In this document: positions 12,051-23,966 of the stretch, one piece after another
Numbering within the stretch: the first letter of the stretch is position 1
How the letters are laid out: every line of letters starts with the position of its first letter
Translations under genes and position numbers: made by a program
The notes under the pieces: generated by a model
What the model was told of the DNA's origin: nothing
The model's database searches: none
The model's input: the letters and a program-made list of their open reading frames with translations, nothing else
Assembly (NCBI RefSeq): GCF_022376445.1
Contig: NW_025955034.1
Coordinates: 62,001 to 126,000, forward strand
Direction of reading: 5' to 3'
DNA length: 64,000 bases
Source: Fomitopsis serialis
Lineage: Eukaryota; Basidiomycota; Agaricomycetes; Polyporales; Fomitopsidaceae

Positions 12051-12552
12051 ATGGGTCTCTTAAGTCTTCTCTGCGGTGTAAGTTGTTGTCTATCCCTGGT
12101 TGTCAAATGTATCTGATAGTTGTCCCCAGCATCGTAGGAACCGCTCCTCAGCGGACTACGGCCAGGGCGGCTACTACGGCGGTGGCCAGCAGATGCAAGG
12201 CGGGTTCGGCGGCGGCGCACCGGGAGGGGGCGGGCATCACGGTGGCGGCGGTGGCTTTGGCGGGCACCACGGAGGAGGTGGTGGCTTTGGCGGGCCTCAT
12301 GGCGGCGGGGGTGGCTTTGGCGGACCACCAGGAGGCGGAATGGGAGGGGTAAGTGTTTTGATTGTGTGCTCTTGTGATGCCACCTTATGAGGTCCATTTG
12401 CTAGGGGGGTTTGGAGGAGGCTCTGGCGGACACCATGCGGTATGGGTGGCGGACACCACAGTGGTATGGGTGGCGGTCATCACGGTGGTATGGGGGGTGG
12501 TCACCACGGCGGCATGGGTGGCGGTCACCACGGCGGTCGGGGAGGTTATTAG
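12051..12552 (+). CDS. Small glycine/histidine-rich repeat protein
   Basis: Exon 1 encodes MGLLSLLCG (ATG at 12051), followed by a short intron with donor GTAAGT. Exon 2 encodes HRRNRSSADYGQGGYYGGG, then repeats of HHGGGGGFGG/PHGGGGGFGG type. After an intron near 12349-12402 the last exon encodes repeats GMGGGHHG and ends GGRGGY with the stop at 12550-12552. The last exon keeps frame only if one G is restored near 12438-12441; the literal frame becomes valine/tryptophan-rich. The Gly2 and Cys8 near the N-terminus could suit lipid attachment, but the usual serine at position 6 for myristoylation is absent, so this is weak. The His pairs might bind metal. Function unknown. Confidence 0.6.
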
Positions 12553-13203
12553 ATGCACCCGCTCCAAACAGTGCGATGTATCATGCATTTCGGGCAGCGA
12601 AGGCTTTCAGTCTTCCACTTGTGTAGCCCTATTTCGGGCGTATATGATCACGCTAAGTAGTCGCAGCGAAAACACCGGCCTTACATAGTGCGACATAATC
12701 AACCTGTACATTCGTCCATTTGGCATGCGATTGTAGTTATAAACTATTTCCCTCTATATACGAAAAGACTCGTGGCGGAATGCAGATATGACGTCACTGT
12801 CCAGTTCTATAACTTCCTTAGTAGGCAGGTTGACTGCCCTATTTGGCACAGGTCAGACTGAAAGTACTTAAACTGTGAGACAGCTTACGCTACGAGTGTT
12901 GAGTCTGTCAACCTGGCCAGTACATGTTTTAAAACATGCTGGTGTCGTCTCGCTGCAGACTAAGCACGGACCATTTCAACAACATTCCAGTAAGTCTGGA
13001 GCCATGCGCATGTATGTACTATTATGCACATCCACACTGACGTACGGCGATTCCTATCCTATGCCAGATTCTATGGAGGCTTAGTGTAACAATCTACTTA
13101 CGCCAGCTAGAAGACTAGAGTACTGCTAGAGAGCACTACTGTGACAGCATACACAACATACAAACGATGCTCACTGCGCGCGGCGATAATCCACACAGAC
13201 CCT
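12553..13203. other. Intergenic region, 3' of two convergent genes
   Basis: No gene seen; probably the 3' UTRs of the glycine-rich gene and SPP2. Confidence 0.45.
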
Positions 13204-14739
13204 TCAATACCTACGGTCGCGATCCCTGCGGTCGCGGTCTCTTCGCGAGGACTCGTAGTCGTCGTCTCGACGGTCCCTCCGTCTGTCCTTCTCCTTGTCG
13301 TAGCCGTAGTCCTTGCCGTCTCGTGGGCGGTCCCTCTCCCTCTCCCTCCCGTAGTCCCTATCCCTGTCACGATTCCCGTCCCTGCCCTTGTCGTAGTCCC
13401 TGTCTCTCCGAACCGCGTCTCTGTCACGGTCTCTCCGCAGTTCAGGCGAAGGCGACCTCCTCCGCTCCCTATCTCCGCCTTCGCTCCCTTCCCTGGCCCG
13501 TTCCTTCTTGATAACCGGCACATACCGCCTCTCGGGCTTGCCCTTGCCCTTCTTGCCCTTGCTGCCATCGTCGAACACCTCCTTCTCCTTCGCGCCGATA
13601 CCAAGCAGCGCCGGCCTAGCTTGCGGGAGGTATGGATCGACGGGGCCTTTGTTCTTCTTGCTTGCGGCCATGCCCTCCTTCCAGCCCATACCGCGCAGCA
13701 GCGCAGCGCCAAACTGCGAGACGGGCACGCGCTCGTAGTCTTCTAAGGAAGCGGACTCGGGAAGCTCGACGACATCCTGCTTGTAGACGTCGTCCTCGCT
13801 CGGAGTTGGAGCAGCGAGCGGAATGGCGTCGATATGCGCTGCGTCCGGGTCCTCGCCCGCCGACGACGCGAGAATGGCACGCAGCGCGCGCGCGTCCTCC
13901 GTCTCCTCTTCCTTCTTCATACCGGTGTCCGCGCCCTCGTCTTCGTCCGCGGGCGGGGTATTACGCACGGGCCCCTCGTCCTCCTCGAGTTCGCCCGCTT
14001 GGCGACCTGCAGCCCCGAGAGCTGCGGCCCAGAGTTGATCGCGTCGCGCGTGCCGAGCCCGCCGACGCTCCCGTCCGCGCCCGTCGCGGCGGCCTGCGGG
14101 GGGACGTACAGCGCCTTGCGCTTTCGCGCGAGCTCGCGCCAGTCCTTGTTCTGCAGCGCGGGGATGACGAGTGGGCCCTCGGGTGCCTTGGGCTTCTCAT
14201 GTAGTCTGTATAATTGTGTATGAAGAAAAGCTGCTGTGAGCTGTGGCTCCGCTCTGGGGGCGAGTGGGGGAGGGGAAGGGGGACGCACCGCTGCACACCG
14301 AACTGGTCGAACCCTGTCACGAGCTCCTCGGCCTCCTCGTCTTCCTCGTCTGAGCTGTCTTTCTCATGAGAATTGTAGCTGCGTATGCGCGGCCGTGGAG
14401 AGGGCGCGGGCGAACCGAGGGGGCTGCCGCCGTTGCTGGACGCCGCGAGGTGTTTTGGGAGGGCGGGGACCTTGAAGGTGGCCTCGGGAGCGGAGTCTGT
14501 GCCGGAGTCCCCCCGCGAGACTGGAGTGGGCCGTCGGATGGTGAAGGAAGCTTGCCGACGACATTGCCGGCAGCCGATGTGACTGGGGGAGAGTGTGGCA
14601 AGAGTAAGACAGCTTGAGGACCTTGAGGCGCGGCGGGGTGTGATCTGAGCGCCACCCCGCACAATAGGGTCAAACAAAGGCGGGATATACCATTTCAAGC
14701 AGGGCGCGCTGCGATCGAGATTTTCTTTCCCGCCGCCAT
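13204..14739 (-). CDS. SPP2: Pre-mRNA splicing factor SPP2 (GPKOW/MOS2 type, G-patch)
   Basis: Spp2 activates the DEAH helicase Prp2 before the first step of splicing. The start (14737-14739) gives MAAGKKISIAARPA. The next exon carries SFTIRRPTPVSRGDSGT and an acidic DSSDEEDEEAEELVTGFDQFG, the latter being the conserved FDQFG segment. Then comes LVIPALQNKDWRELARKRK. The diagnostic G-patch-like core is YERVPVSQFGAALLRGMGW followed by KEG. The C-terminal tail is a long RD/DR repeat-rich region (RDRDRDYGRERERDRPRD), stop 13204-13206. Two frame breaks, an in-frame TGA near 14693-14699 in exon 1 and a shift near 13991-14006, are each repaired by one base. Identification is firm; exact exon ends are approximate. 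Confidence 0.88.
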
Positions 14740-15127
14740 GTGACTGCCATCATAAGACTGGCCCGCCTCGCTTGTATCCATCGTATGCGACACCGACATG
14801 TATCTCAGGAGCTATCACTCGGACTATGTTTCCTGCTCGGCTCGTTGTCGCGAAAGTGAAGGTTCCATGCGCCGCGGCACTGCCTCCTCCTGAGCACTCG
14901 GATTTAATTTGCCCGGGCTAGCACTGCTTCGGATGCGGAAGCAAATTTCCAGCGAACATCCGAGTGTCTGTTCATAAGCGAGGCCTGCGAGAGGTCCCTT
15001 ACCAACCTCCTCCTTCTCAGGGATTCGGAGCTCGGGAGAACTTGGTGGCGCAGTTATAGGTGCGTAGCAGCTCATCGCTCCTCTCAGCTCGTTCTCATAC
15101 GCCATTGTGAAGTGACAGAAAATCAAC
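14740..15127. other. Divergent promoter region SPP2 / F-box-like gene
   Basis: It separates two divergently read genes. A minus-strand open frame (ATG at about 15105, to 14824) has plausible composition (MAYENELRGAMSCYAPITAP) but no family; it may be chance or a small gene. Confidence 0.35.
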
Positions 15128-16258
15128 ATGGAGTTTATGGCTAGCTCAGTGGATGCAGAGGTGTCTTACCCTCATGTTCTTCCTTGGAACTGGTTTACGA
15201 AGTGAGCATGATCCTGCCTTTCCTGCATTCAATATGTATCTTATTCTACGTGTCCAGGGTGATTGGATCTCAAATCGTCTCAGACATTGTCAAGCATACT
15301 GATCCTACACCAGTATTCCTTCATGCATGCGTAGGAGACGCATCGTTCGCCGCATCGTTGTGCCTGGTCTGCAAGACCGCACACGAGTGGCTGAAGCCTG
15401 TCCTGTACCGCACGGTCGTCCTCTCCTCCTCGCGGCAAATCATCGCCTTCGAGCGCACCCTCCTACTCTCCCATCCCTCCATCGCTACGACCGTGCGGCA
15501 CCTCTGGCTCGGCCCCAGCAGCTCGCACGTAGAGCGCGACCTCTCCTACGCCTCCACCGCCTGGCCCGTCACCCTGCTGCACCAGATCCTCGCGCGGTGC
15601 ACCTCCCTCCAGAGCCTCGCCATCGTCAACTTCGCGCAGCACCTCATGTACCGCATCGCCGGCGTGATCCCCGCGAGCGTGATGTCCATCCACGCGGGGC
15701 CCGTGCACGGACACCTCGACGTCCGCCACCTGCGCTGCGCCGCGAACCTGCGGAGCGTGACGAGCATGGACACGTACCTCTCCGACTGGGAGGTGCAGGA
15801 GCTCGCGGGCGCGCCGTTCCTCAAGAGCCTCCGCAGGTTCTACAGCGCCCGCACGGCGATCGAGTACGCGTTTGACCAGCTCGCGGCGGTGCGCGGCGCG
15901 CCGGGCCTGGAGACGATGGAGGTCCTGTGCTGTACGGGAGCGGCGGATATCGGGGGCACGCTGGAGACCCTAAAGGGGATCGCGAAAGGCCGGGAGGGGA
16001 GCGATGACGAGCGGGTGGTCATCACTGCGCGGACGGGCCGTGGTAGAGATGGCCTTGCGGATGGTACCCGCGCGTTTTACGACGACTGGGTTGACAGCCT
16101 TGGCAACCATGGACCTAGCTGTCCCGCAAGCGGCCTATATCGCAGCGTGAGTGCTTCCTGAGGTAGGTCATGATTCGGTGCTCATCCCAACCGTCTTGCA
16201 GGTTTCGTGGAGGGTTGCGTCATCTTCTGACAAAGAACCTGATCCCCCTTTTGAGTGA
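15128..16258 (+). CDS. F-box-like hypothetical protein
   Basis: The start ATG 15128 gives MEFMASSVDAEVSYPHVLPW. A 63-base-class intron lies near 15203-15256, then one long exon, then a last short exon after 16147 with the stop at 16256-16258. The segment QIVSDIVKH...ASLCLVCKTAHEWLKPVLY resembles the basidiomycete F-box-like pattern (I..H......L..CSLVC..W...ARP.LYR.V.L), although the first helix is degenerate. The rest has leucine-spaced segments typical of loose LRR-like F-box partners. A role in SCF ubiquitin ligases would be inference only. Length is about 350 residues. The orientation is divergent from SPP2. Confidence 0.6.
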
Positions 16259-17417
16259 CGATGTTCTGCTACACGGTATGTTATTATAAAGCTATAGCAT
16301 CTGGTTTTGCATCATGTTTTACTGTATCTTTGACTTCTTAATGACGAGTTGGCGGGTTTTGGATTGGGACTTCGCGCGCGATCCTACACAAGAATTCGTT
16401 TCGCAGTCGTGTTGCTGTAGTGTAATTCTGCTGCTCACTATCTGATGCCTGATGGGGCTGGCTTGGGGCTGGCTCATGATCGTATATACTGTCGAAGCTG
16501 TTGGGTTTGGGAACCCTCTGCCCGTCCCCAGACTGCATAGGCAAAGGGTCCGTGGATTCCTGTCATCTAACAACGCTGCGATGCACGAGGGACAGAGATG
16601 CGAAACGAACTCTGCTAATGGCCGCTTGGTACGATCGTACTTGCATATCTCGATCCTAACATCAAATCCGTGAGCCTGCCTGTCGCGTCCTGAAAGTGCC
16701 ATGCCAACATCTAGCACAGTTGCACCAGTGGCACGCACCGGAATCAAGTCTTCCTCCGGAGACGGTATTCAAAGGGAACGGATAGAATGAATCGCAAGGA
16801 AATCGCAACGAGCTCGCGGGGTTGTTGCAGGCAATGAGGCGAATGACGAACACGAGCACGGCAGTCAGAGATACTTGACGTGAACTCAATATAAAGATCA
16901 GCAGAGTTCGGGCAGCGAATCAGAACTGACTATGTACTGTCGCTGGACACGTTGCTTGTTGAGACGAAGCGCACCGAAATCTATAGTCAACTGACGTGGC
17001 CCACCGCAGAGCCCGGAAGTTAGAGCGGGAGTTGACTTACCAAGATAGCTGAGGAGGCGGCGGATGAATTTCTGAATGAAGGTCCTGACAAGCGTCTCTT
17101 GCCGTAAGCACACTGATCACACGCACTCAGAGGACGCATTCTACTACTAGCCACTGGCAGAAGGTGAGCGCTGAGCTTTCGGGGGATGGCCCACTCTGAC
17201 CGAGCTTGGGCCCTACCTGTCGCACTCGGAATGAGTCAACTTCAAAGTAGTATGAATCGAGCCCATGCCATGCGAAGATTGGTGTTCGTGTATTCGTGTA
17301 TTATTGCTTCATCAAAAGAAGAAAAAACCCCTGTATATAAAGACCAGGTATATGACGCGGCTCATTCAACCACGCGAGGACGATTTGGTACAATCGCCCA
17401 CAGACAGAATAGAAAAC
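16259..17417. other. Intergenic region between convergent genes
   Basis: No supported gene. Minus-strand open frames near 16319-16889 lack a proper start and family likeness. Confidence 0.4.
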
Positions 17418-19384
17418 TTAACATCGATACCAAACTGCAAGGTCATCATCAGCATCTCCAACAAGTAGGACATTCAGTACGAGAACCACGTACAACGGCT
17501 GCAAACTTTTGATACCCTCCTTGCTCGCCAACAAACCTGTCAAGAATGGCAAGAACGCACTGCCCGCCTGGCCGAAGCCTGCGATCCAGCCAATGCAGCC
17601 CGTCAGGAGCCACGGCGGGAGAATCCGCCCCGAGTGGTTCATTACAATCGGGTAAATTGGTCCGAGGAAGACCCCGACGAAGGCGACCGCGACTGCGCCA
17701 CCAATGAGCGAGGGGACCAGCCAGACGATGAGCTCCAGCGCGATGGCGAGAAGGACGTAGAGGAAGATGACATAGCGCTCGCCGATCTGGGTGACGAATT
17801 AACATGTAGACAAATATCTCGTCAGAGGTTTGGGGCGCTTACCGTTTTGTTCACCCATAGGAGGCCGACACGGCCGAGTGTCAGTCCTTCACGGATGATG
17901 CGCCTCAATCATTGACTTCACGTCTCAATAATAACTGTGACGTACCTCCGAAGAAACCGGATGAGATATACCCAGATGACGGGCCTCCAGCGCGTACGTC
18001 AATCACATATGTGACGATCCATCCTATGGCCCATGACAACGCAACTGATCAGCGTTCATCAAATCGAATCCACATGTAGAACTGACCTCCGACGGTGACT
18101 TCAATGCCAACGTAAATAAAAATAAAAATTGCAAGGAGATGCAGAGCACGCAGACGGAAGATCTGCTTGTATTTCCCTTCCGATTGGCTCCCTGACGTCT
18201 CTAGCGGTTTCTGGCCGATCTCCGCGAGACAGTCTAGATGGCAGCATGAATCAGCTCGCAGTCTGCGCAGTGACCATGCTCGGAGCTACTGACCATCCTG
18301 ATTTCTAAACTTCAGAACGAGGCAAAGAATTACGGTGTTGATAAACGCGACGCCTAGCGACGTCAAGTAGTGGAATGACCAATGACGCTTCTCCGAGAAC
18401 TGCGTTGCGACGAGGGGAGAGCATAGTGCGCCTACCCCTGCTTGGCATGTATCAGAGATCTATCCAATAGCACGGATGTGGCGGAGCTTGCCGTATACAG
18501 CATGCATGATGCCCATCTTGTTCTCGGTGCTTTCGTTCCAACTGCTGACATATCCATTTGCCCCTGCGTCCTGATACGTATGACGGTCAGACGAACGTTG
18601 TTGTTGCATAGCATAATCAAACCTACCTGGAGAGACATGCCAAACCCATTTATGCAATAGCCTAGCACAAAGACAGGAAACGGCGGGGCCGAGGCTTCAA
18701 ATGCGTATCCTATCATCTGCGCGATCGACCCTAAGTGACCGAGTCCATTCAGATATAGGCGTCCGTGAGGCAGCCGCCGCGAGGCATGTACCTATCACCA
18801 TCACCTGCGCACAGATGAATACCCATACAGACAAATAAGGGTAATATGCCTACCCAACCAAAGCCGAATCGGTCTGTCAAGGCAACGTTTGCAGCGGCGG
18901 CGGAAATGAAGCCCTGTCATGAGATGTAGGTCAGAGAACGCTGTGTCAAAAAACACCCAGAGCACAGACCAGACAGGCGAAGACGAAGATGAGGGATACT
19001 ATTGTGAAGTTAACCTTCATGCAGGATTAATAGGGAACACATGGATTGAGATTCGTAGGCGCGTACATGGTAAACCTCCTGGATGCGGGGCAGCAACGGG
19101 CCAGTGGTTCCGTCGTTCCAACCAGCCAGGAATAAAGAGAAGCACATGGCGGCGAAGTGAATGTTCGCTTTCCGGCGTAGGATACGCGGGTCTACGTCTG
19201 CTTGAGAGTGGGCACTCTGTGCAGCTTGGGAAGTTGCGGACCCATCCTGCTTTGGATTGCCGTCCTCACCTGCGGAGATGTTCCGCAGCTCGATGGATTT
19301 AGAGTCATGGTCAACATCGATCGTCGGTGACTCTGCAGGATGCGGAGATCTCGCGCGTAGCGAACTCGAGGTGCCCCCAGACAT
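17418..19384 (-). CDS. Major facilitator superfamily transporter (Bsc6-like)
   Basis: A multi-exon polytopic membrane protein with start 19382-19384. A hydrophilic N-terminus of about 75 residues precedes the first helix FAAMCFSLFLAGWNDGTTGP followed by LLPRIQEVY, a motif I associate with the fungal MFS group that includes yeast Bsc6. Later exons encode NFTIVSLIFVFACL, AAAANVALTDRFGFG, PVFVLGYCINGFGMSLQ, ANGYVSSWNESTENKMGIMH, GWIVTYVIDVRAGGPSSGYI, ERYVIFLYVLLAIALELIVW and IGWIAGFGQAGSAFLPFLTG. Roughly 12 helices are expected. Substrate is unknown; members are described as sugar or drug transporters. At least eight short introns. The 3' end is placed at the stop 17418-17420, which is reasonable but unverified. 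Short direct repeats and a TATA-like site lie upstream. Confidence 0.8.
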
Positions 19385-20189
19385 CGTGCACGATGATTTT
19401 ACAGTCTGTCAAAGCGGGGTCTTCAGCGATCTGAAACTTGCATGTCATTGCGTAGGGGAAACATTTACGGATTTGGTTTCCACTGGCTCCTGTTGTTACA
19501 CAGCACAGACGAAGAGATCAAACACTGAGCGCCCTTTAGCAATTCATAGGGCTCGTTATATAGGAGCGATGTTAGCCAAGTCCCTGCAACGTGGTCCAAC
19601 GAGACAAGTCCAACGTGGTCCTTCAACTCCTTGGTGCTGATCAATAATTCAATAATTGGCTAGTCGATGGCCAAGTCCAAGCCAAGTCCTGGGGCGATCG
19701 AACAAACTCCGAGTCAAACACGACGTTGAGTAACAGTCAATGCGCAGGGTTGGTAGCTTACCGTTATAACGGCAAAGAAGTTGCAACAGAGGATTTCAGA
19801 AGAACTACACAAGCTGCATATCAAGTTGCTGCCAGTAATTCATGAATGAATGAAGGGCGCACGGCGCCAATTACAACAAATGAGTGGGTCTGCACTTGCC
19901 TAATCGGATATTATTTCCTTAAGAGGAAGCCACGTACCATAGAAGATAATCAATACACGTATTGTTACCGACTTGCGTGCTGAACACGTCTCACTTCTGT
20001 CTCATTGGCTACTGGAACTCGTCACCTGCTTGGGAGGCGACGTCGAGCTCACACTTGGACTTGCGCTAAGTTATCTTCGACGAAAGGAGCCAGGAGCGAA
20101 CAGCTGTGCCCGGTGACGTGTCGCCAATACACGCGCGTGGTATATCTGCCGACAATTCCTTCGACGCGAACCAGATCTTTCCTGCGCAG
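19385..20189. other. Divergent promoter region MFS transporter / SEC24
   Basis: No gene. It contains a TATA-like element and repeated short motifs near 19574-19688 that may serve the transporter gene. Confidence 0.45.
19556..19562 (-). promoter_or_regulatory. TATA-like element upstream of the MFS transporter
   Basis: The minus strand reads TATATAA here, about 170 bases before the MFS start codon. It is flanked on the distal side by two copies of CAACGTGGTCC (19587-19597 and 19611-19621). Confidence 0.4.
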
Positions 20190-23100
20190 ATGGCCTCTCC
20201 AGCACAACAACTACCACCTGGATGGGCAGCAGAATGGTGCGTCTAACCTCACTGCAATCTCGCGAAGTGTCTGACAAGTTCCAGGGATCCGACGAATCAA
20301 CGGTATCTCTTCATAGGTACGCAGTAACGCGTCGATCTTGTGAGTGACGCACTCTGAACATATCTCGACCGTGGTCGTTTGCAGAGACCGCGACAGGCCA
20401 CTCGCAATGGGAGGTACCCGTCATCAACCCTGAACTCGGTGGCATGCAGCCAGGAATGTCGCCCAGCATGTCACCGTCCATCTCTCCAGCACCCGCACAC
20501 CACACGAAACGTCGACAGTATGCTGCCGGCCAGACACAAGCATACTATGGCGCTGCAGATGGCCTCACACCTCAGTACGGCGCGGCCGCACCACAGCCTG
20601 GCCCTCCTGGCCAGCCCGGTCAGCCTGCGCAGCTCTTCACGCCCGGTCTGGCAGCAGAGAACCAGTTTCAGCAGCAGCAAATGGCGCAACAGCAGTCTGG
20701 CTACTTCGGCGGCGCGCAGCCTCCACCAGAGCCGGAGTACATCAATGCACCTGGCTTCGGGCAGCAGCCGGCACCGGCGGTGGGCGCACTGGCGGACCAG
20801 TTTGGGCAGATGAACATGGGCGTGAAGCGGCCCCAGCTCTACACCACGAACCTCCTGACGGCGCCGCCAGACCCGCGGGAGCTGCACCGGCCTCCGCCCG
20901 AGATCTGCCTACCGCCGAACTCAAGCATCTCGCCGTCGCCGTACGCGAATGCGGACCCGTCGTATCAGCGGTGCACACTGAATGCCATCCCGGCTACGCA
21001 CTCGCTACTGAATAAGTCCAAGGTCCCGCTTGCGCTCATTATCACGCCGTACCGCTCACTGGAAAAGGACGAGGAGCCGGTCCCGCTGGTAACGGACACG
21101 GTCATCGCGCGCTGCAGACGCTGCAGGACGTACATCAACCCATACGTACAGTTCATCGACGGTGGCAACCGGTGAGTCGCGTACATATACTCATTGGTAC
21201 TTACTCAACGGCTGCAGGTGGCGTTGTTGCATGTGTAACATGTCGAACGAGGTCCCGCAGTTGTTCGACTGGGACCAGGTCCGGAACCAACCTGGCGACC
21301 GCTGGGCGCGTGCGGAGCTGAACCACTCCGTCGTGAGTTTGTTGCGCCCACCGAGTACATGATCCGGCCTCCCCAGGCGGCGGTGTACGTGTTCCTCATC
21401 GATGTGAGCCATGCGGCCATCCAGAACGGCATGCTCGCGACCGCCACGCGCACAATTCTCGAGAACCTCGACCGTATTCCGAACGAGGAGAACCGCACGA
21501 AGGTCGCGATCATCGCTTTCGATGTCTCGCTTTACTTCTTCTCCATGCCGGTGCGTAGCCCAGTGCGATCGCACGTTGACTATACCCCAACCTGATCGCA
21601 TGTTCAGCCGGGCACGACGGATTCGTCTATGATGGTCGTCTCGGACCTCGACGACGTCTTCTTGCCCAAGCCCACGGATCTGCTTGTTAACCTGTCGGAG
21701 GCCCGTGCATCGCTGGAGGCACTGCTGGGGAGACTTGGCGACATGTTCACGGAAAACCACACGATCGGCAGTGCCCTTGGTCCTGCGTTGCAGGCAGGAT
21801 TCAAGCTGATGGTTCGCCCCTCTCATTTACCATCTTGTTCTTCGGGTGATAACTGTTTGCGCTAGACACCGATCGGTGGGAAGATAATCGTTCTCTCCGC
21901 CAGCATTCCTTCCATCGGACCCGGTACGCTCAAAAATAGGGAAGACCCAAAAATTCTTGGTACTTCCAAGGTACATTCCCAATACAGTCAATATGTTCTA
22001 TCTACTCACAACAACTATAGGAATCCGGTCTCCTTCAAGCTGCATCGCCCTTTTATAAGACCTTCGCCATCGAGTGCTCACGCGCCCAAGTCTCGGTGGA
22101 CATGTTCCTCTTCAGCGCGTCCTACCAGGACGTTGCCACCCTTGGTGAGACACCGTCTGTCATGTGTCTTCAAGTTTGATCTAACATTGGACGCGTGTCA
22201 GCCTGCCTTCCCCACTACACCTCGGGTCAGACCTACTTCTACCCTGCGTTCAATGCCTCGCGCACGGAGGACGCGATGAAATTCGCACACGAGTTCGGCG
22301 AGGTCCTTGCGATGCCGATCATGCTGGAGGCGGTTATGCGCGTCCGTGCATCCAAGAGTGAGACAACAGCCCTTATGTTTGGATGTCTGCATCTGACCGT
22401 TTTTGTCCTAGATCTACGCATGTCATCGTTCCACGGCAACTTCTTTGTGCGCTCCACGGACCTTTTGGCGATGCCGGCAGTGCCTGAAGACCAGTCGTAC
22501 GCCATCGAGGTCACGATTGAAGATACTCTCACAGCGCCATTCGTTGTCTTCCAAACTGCCGTCCTGCATACGACGTGTTATGGTATGCCCCCGGAACAGT
22601 CTACTTGAATGTCATTGTGACTCATCTTCCACACAGGCGAGCGTCGCATTCGTGTTATTACCCTCGCACTGCCCACGACGAGCAATCTTTCAGAGGTATT
22701 CGCGTCCGCAGACCAGATTGCCATCGCCACCCTACTCGCGAACAAAGCTGTCGAGCGCTCAATCACGCACAAACTCGAGGACGCACGGGACGCGTTGTTC
22801 AGCAAGACGGTGGAGATTTTGCAGGCGTACAAGCAGAGCATGACTGCTGGTGGTGCGGGCGCAAGTGCGCAGTTGGCGATCTCGGACAACATGAAGATGT
22901 TGCCAGTGCTGGTCCTAGGATTACTCAAGAATGTGAGTGATGCGAGAGTAACACTACATGACGCGTGGTTGAATGTCAATTTGTAGGTCGGCATCAGGCA
23001 GAGCGCGCAGATCCCTCCAGACCTCAGGGCATACGCTCAGGCTCTCCTCACGTCTCTTCCATCTCAGCTTCTCATCCCGTACTTGTACCCAACGTTCTAT

Positions 23101-23646
23101 TCCCTGCACGGCATGCCACCAGAGGTATGTACATCTCAGTAGGCTCGTGCACAAGCGAACTAATATCTGGCTTCAGTGCGGCACTGTCGGCGAGCACGGC
23201 GTCATCTTGCCTCCCCCTCTTCCGCTTACCTCCGAGCGACTCGAGAGACATGGTCTGTTCCTCATCGAGGACGGCCAGACGATCTTCCTCTGGGTTGGTC
23301 GTGACGCAGTGCCTCAGCTCATCATGGACGTATTCAACCTGCCCAACTACGAGGTACTCCGTGGCGGGAAGGTAAGACGCTCTGCCACGTCATCTGCGGA
23401 ACTTGCTCACTGTCCCTTCAGACGACGTTGCCATTGCTGGAGAACTCGTTCTCGCAGCGCGTCAACGCCATCGTGCAGAAGATCCGGGAGATGCGTCGTG
23501 GTGTCTACTATTCACACCTCTACATAGTAAAGGAAGATGGGGAGCCGCCACTGCGGTTGTGGGCCCTTAGCTGCCTCATCCAGGACCGCTCCGATGTCCT
23601 GCCAAGTTACCAGCAGTTCGTTGGCCAGCTCAGGGATAAGGTATAA
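20190..23646 (+). CDS. SEC24: COPII coat subunit Sec24 with N-terminal WW domain
   Basis: Sec24 selects cargo for COPII vesicles at the endoplasmic reticulum. The start (20190-20192) gives [16 protein letters not shown]; after an intron follow DPTNQRYLF and [10 protein letters not shown], which together form a WW domain. A Pro/Gln-rich linker comes next, then the Sec23/24 zinc finger ([10 protein letters not shown]...WRCCMCN), and the trunk with [17 protein letters not shown] and the [18 protein letters not shown] region. The beta-sandwich contains [18 protein letters not shown], followed by the helical domain and the gelsolin domain with [18 protein letters not shown]. The end is [12 protein letters not shown], stop 23644-23646. 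About ten introns. One base is missing near 21331-21337 (SVV then EFVAPTEYM). About 950 residues, normal for the family apart from the WW. Confidence 0.93.
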
Positions 23647-23966
23647 TCACAATGTGATCCCTCGGAATTGTACGATTCATGCTCACGTCGTGTGCAGGTT
23701 AACGGCTCGAGTTATTGAGCGGACTTCTTGTTGTGGAATGACGGGTTTGATGATCCTTCTCCTGCCTAACGTATTGGAACGATGACGTCTCTCGCAATGA
23801 AATGTAGAATAGCCCGTTGCGCGGAGGAACGTAATGATTTCTGTTATCTGCAAATACACAAGCAAGGAAAACATGGCGATTATTGAGAACGATGCTAATA
23901 CATAGCGGTGCGGCAAATAACTATACAACAAGCACTCCTATCGAAACGTTCGGCTTGAGAGAGCAT
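23647..23966. other. Short intergenic region, 3' to 3'
   Basis: Convergent ends of SEC24 and the ELYS-domain gene. Nothing else seen. Confidence 0.5.

Noticed and set aside
13141..13746. Plus-strand open frame of 201 codons rich in Val and Pro
   Set aside because: Antisense to the RD-repeat tail of SPP2; the hydrophobic composition follows from the repeats.
15327..15875. Plus-strand Arg/Pro/His-rich frame of 182 codons
   Set aside because: An out-of-frame shadow of the F-box-like exon.
16662..16889. Possible secreted protein on the minus strand (VSLTAVLVFVIRLIACNNPA)
   Set aside because: No in-frame ATG before the hydrophobic segment and no continuing exon was found.
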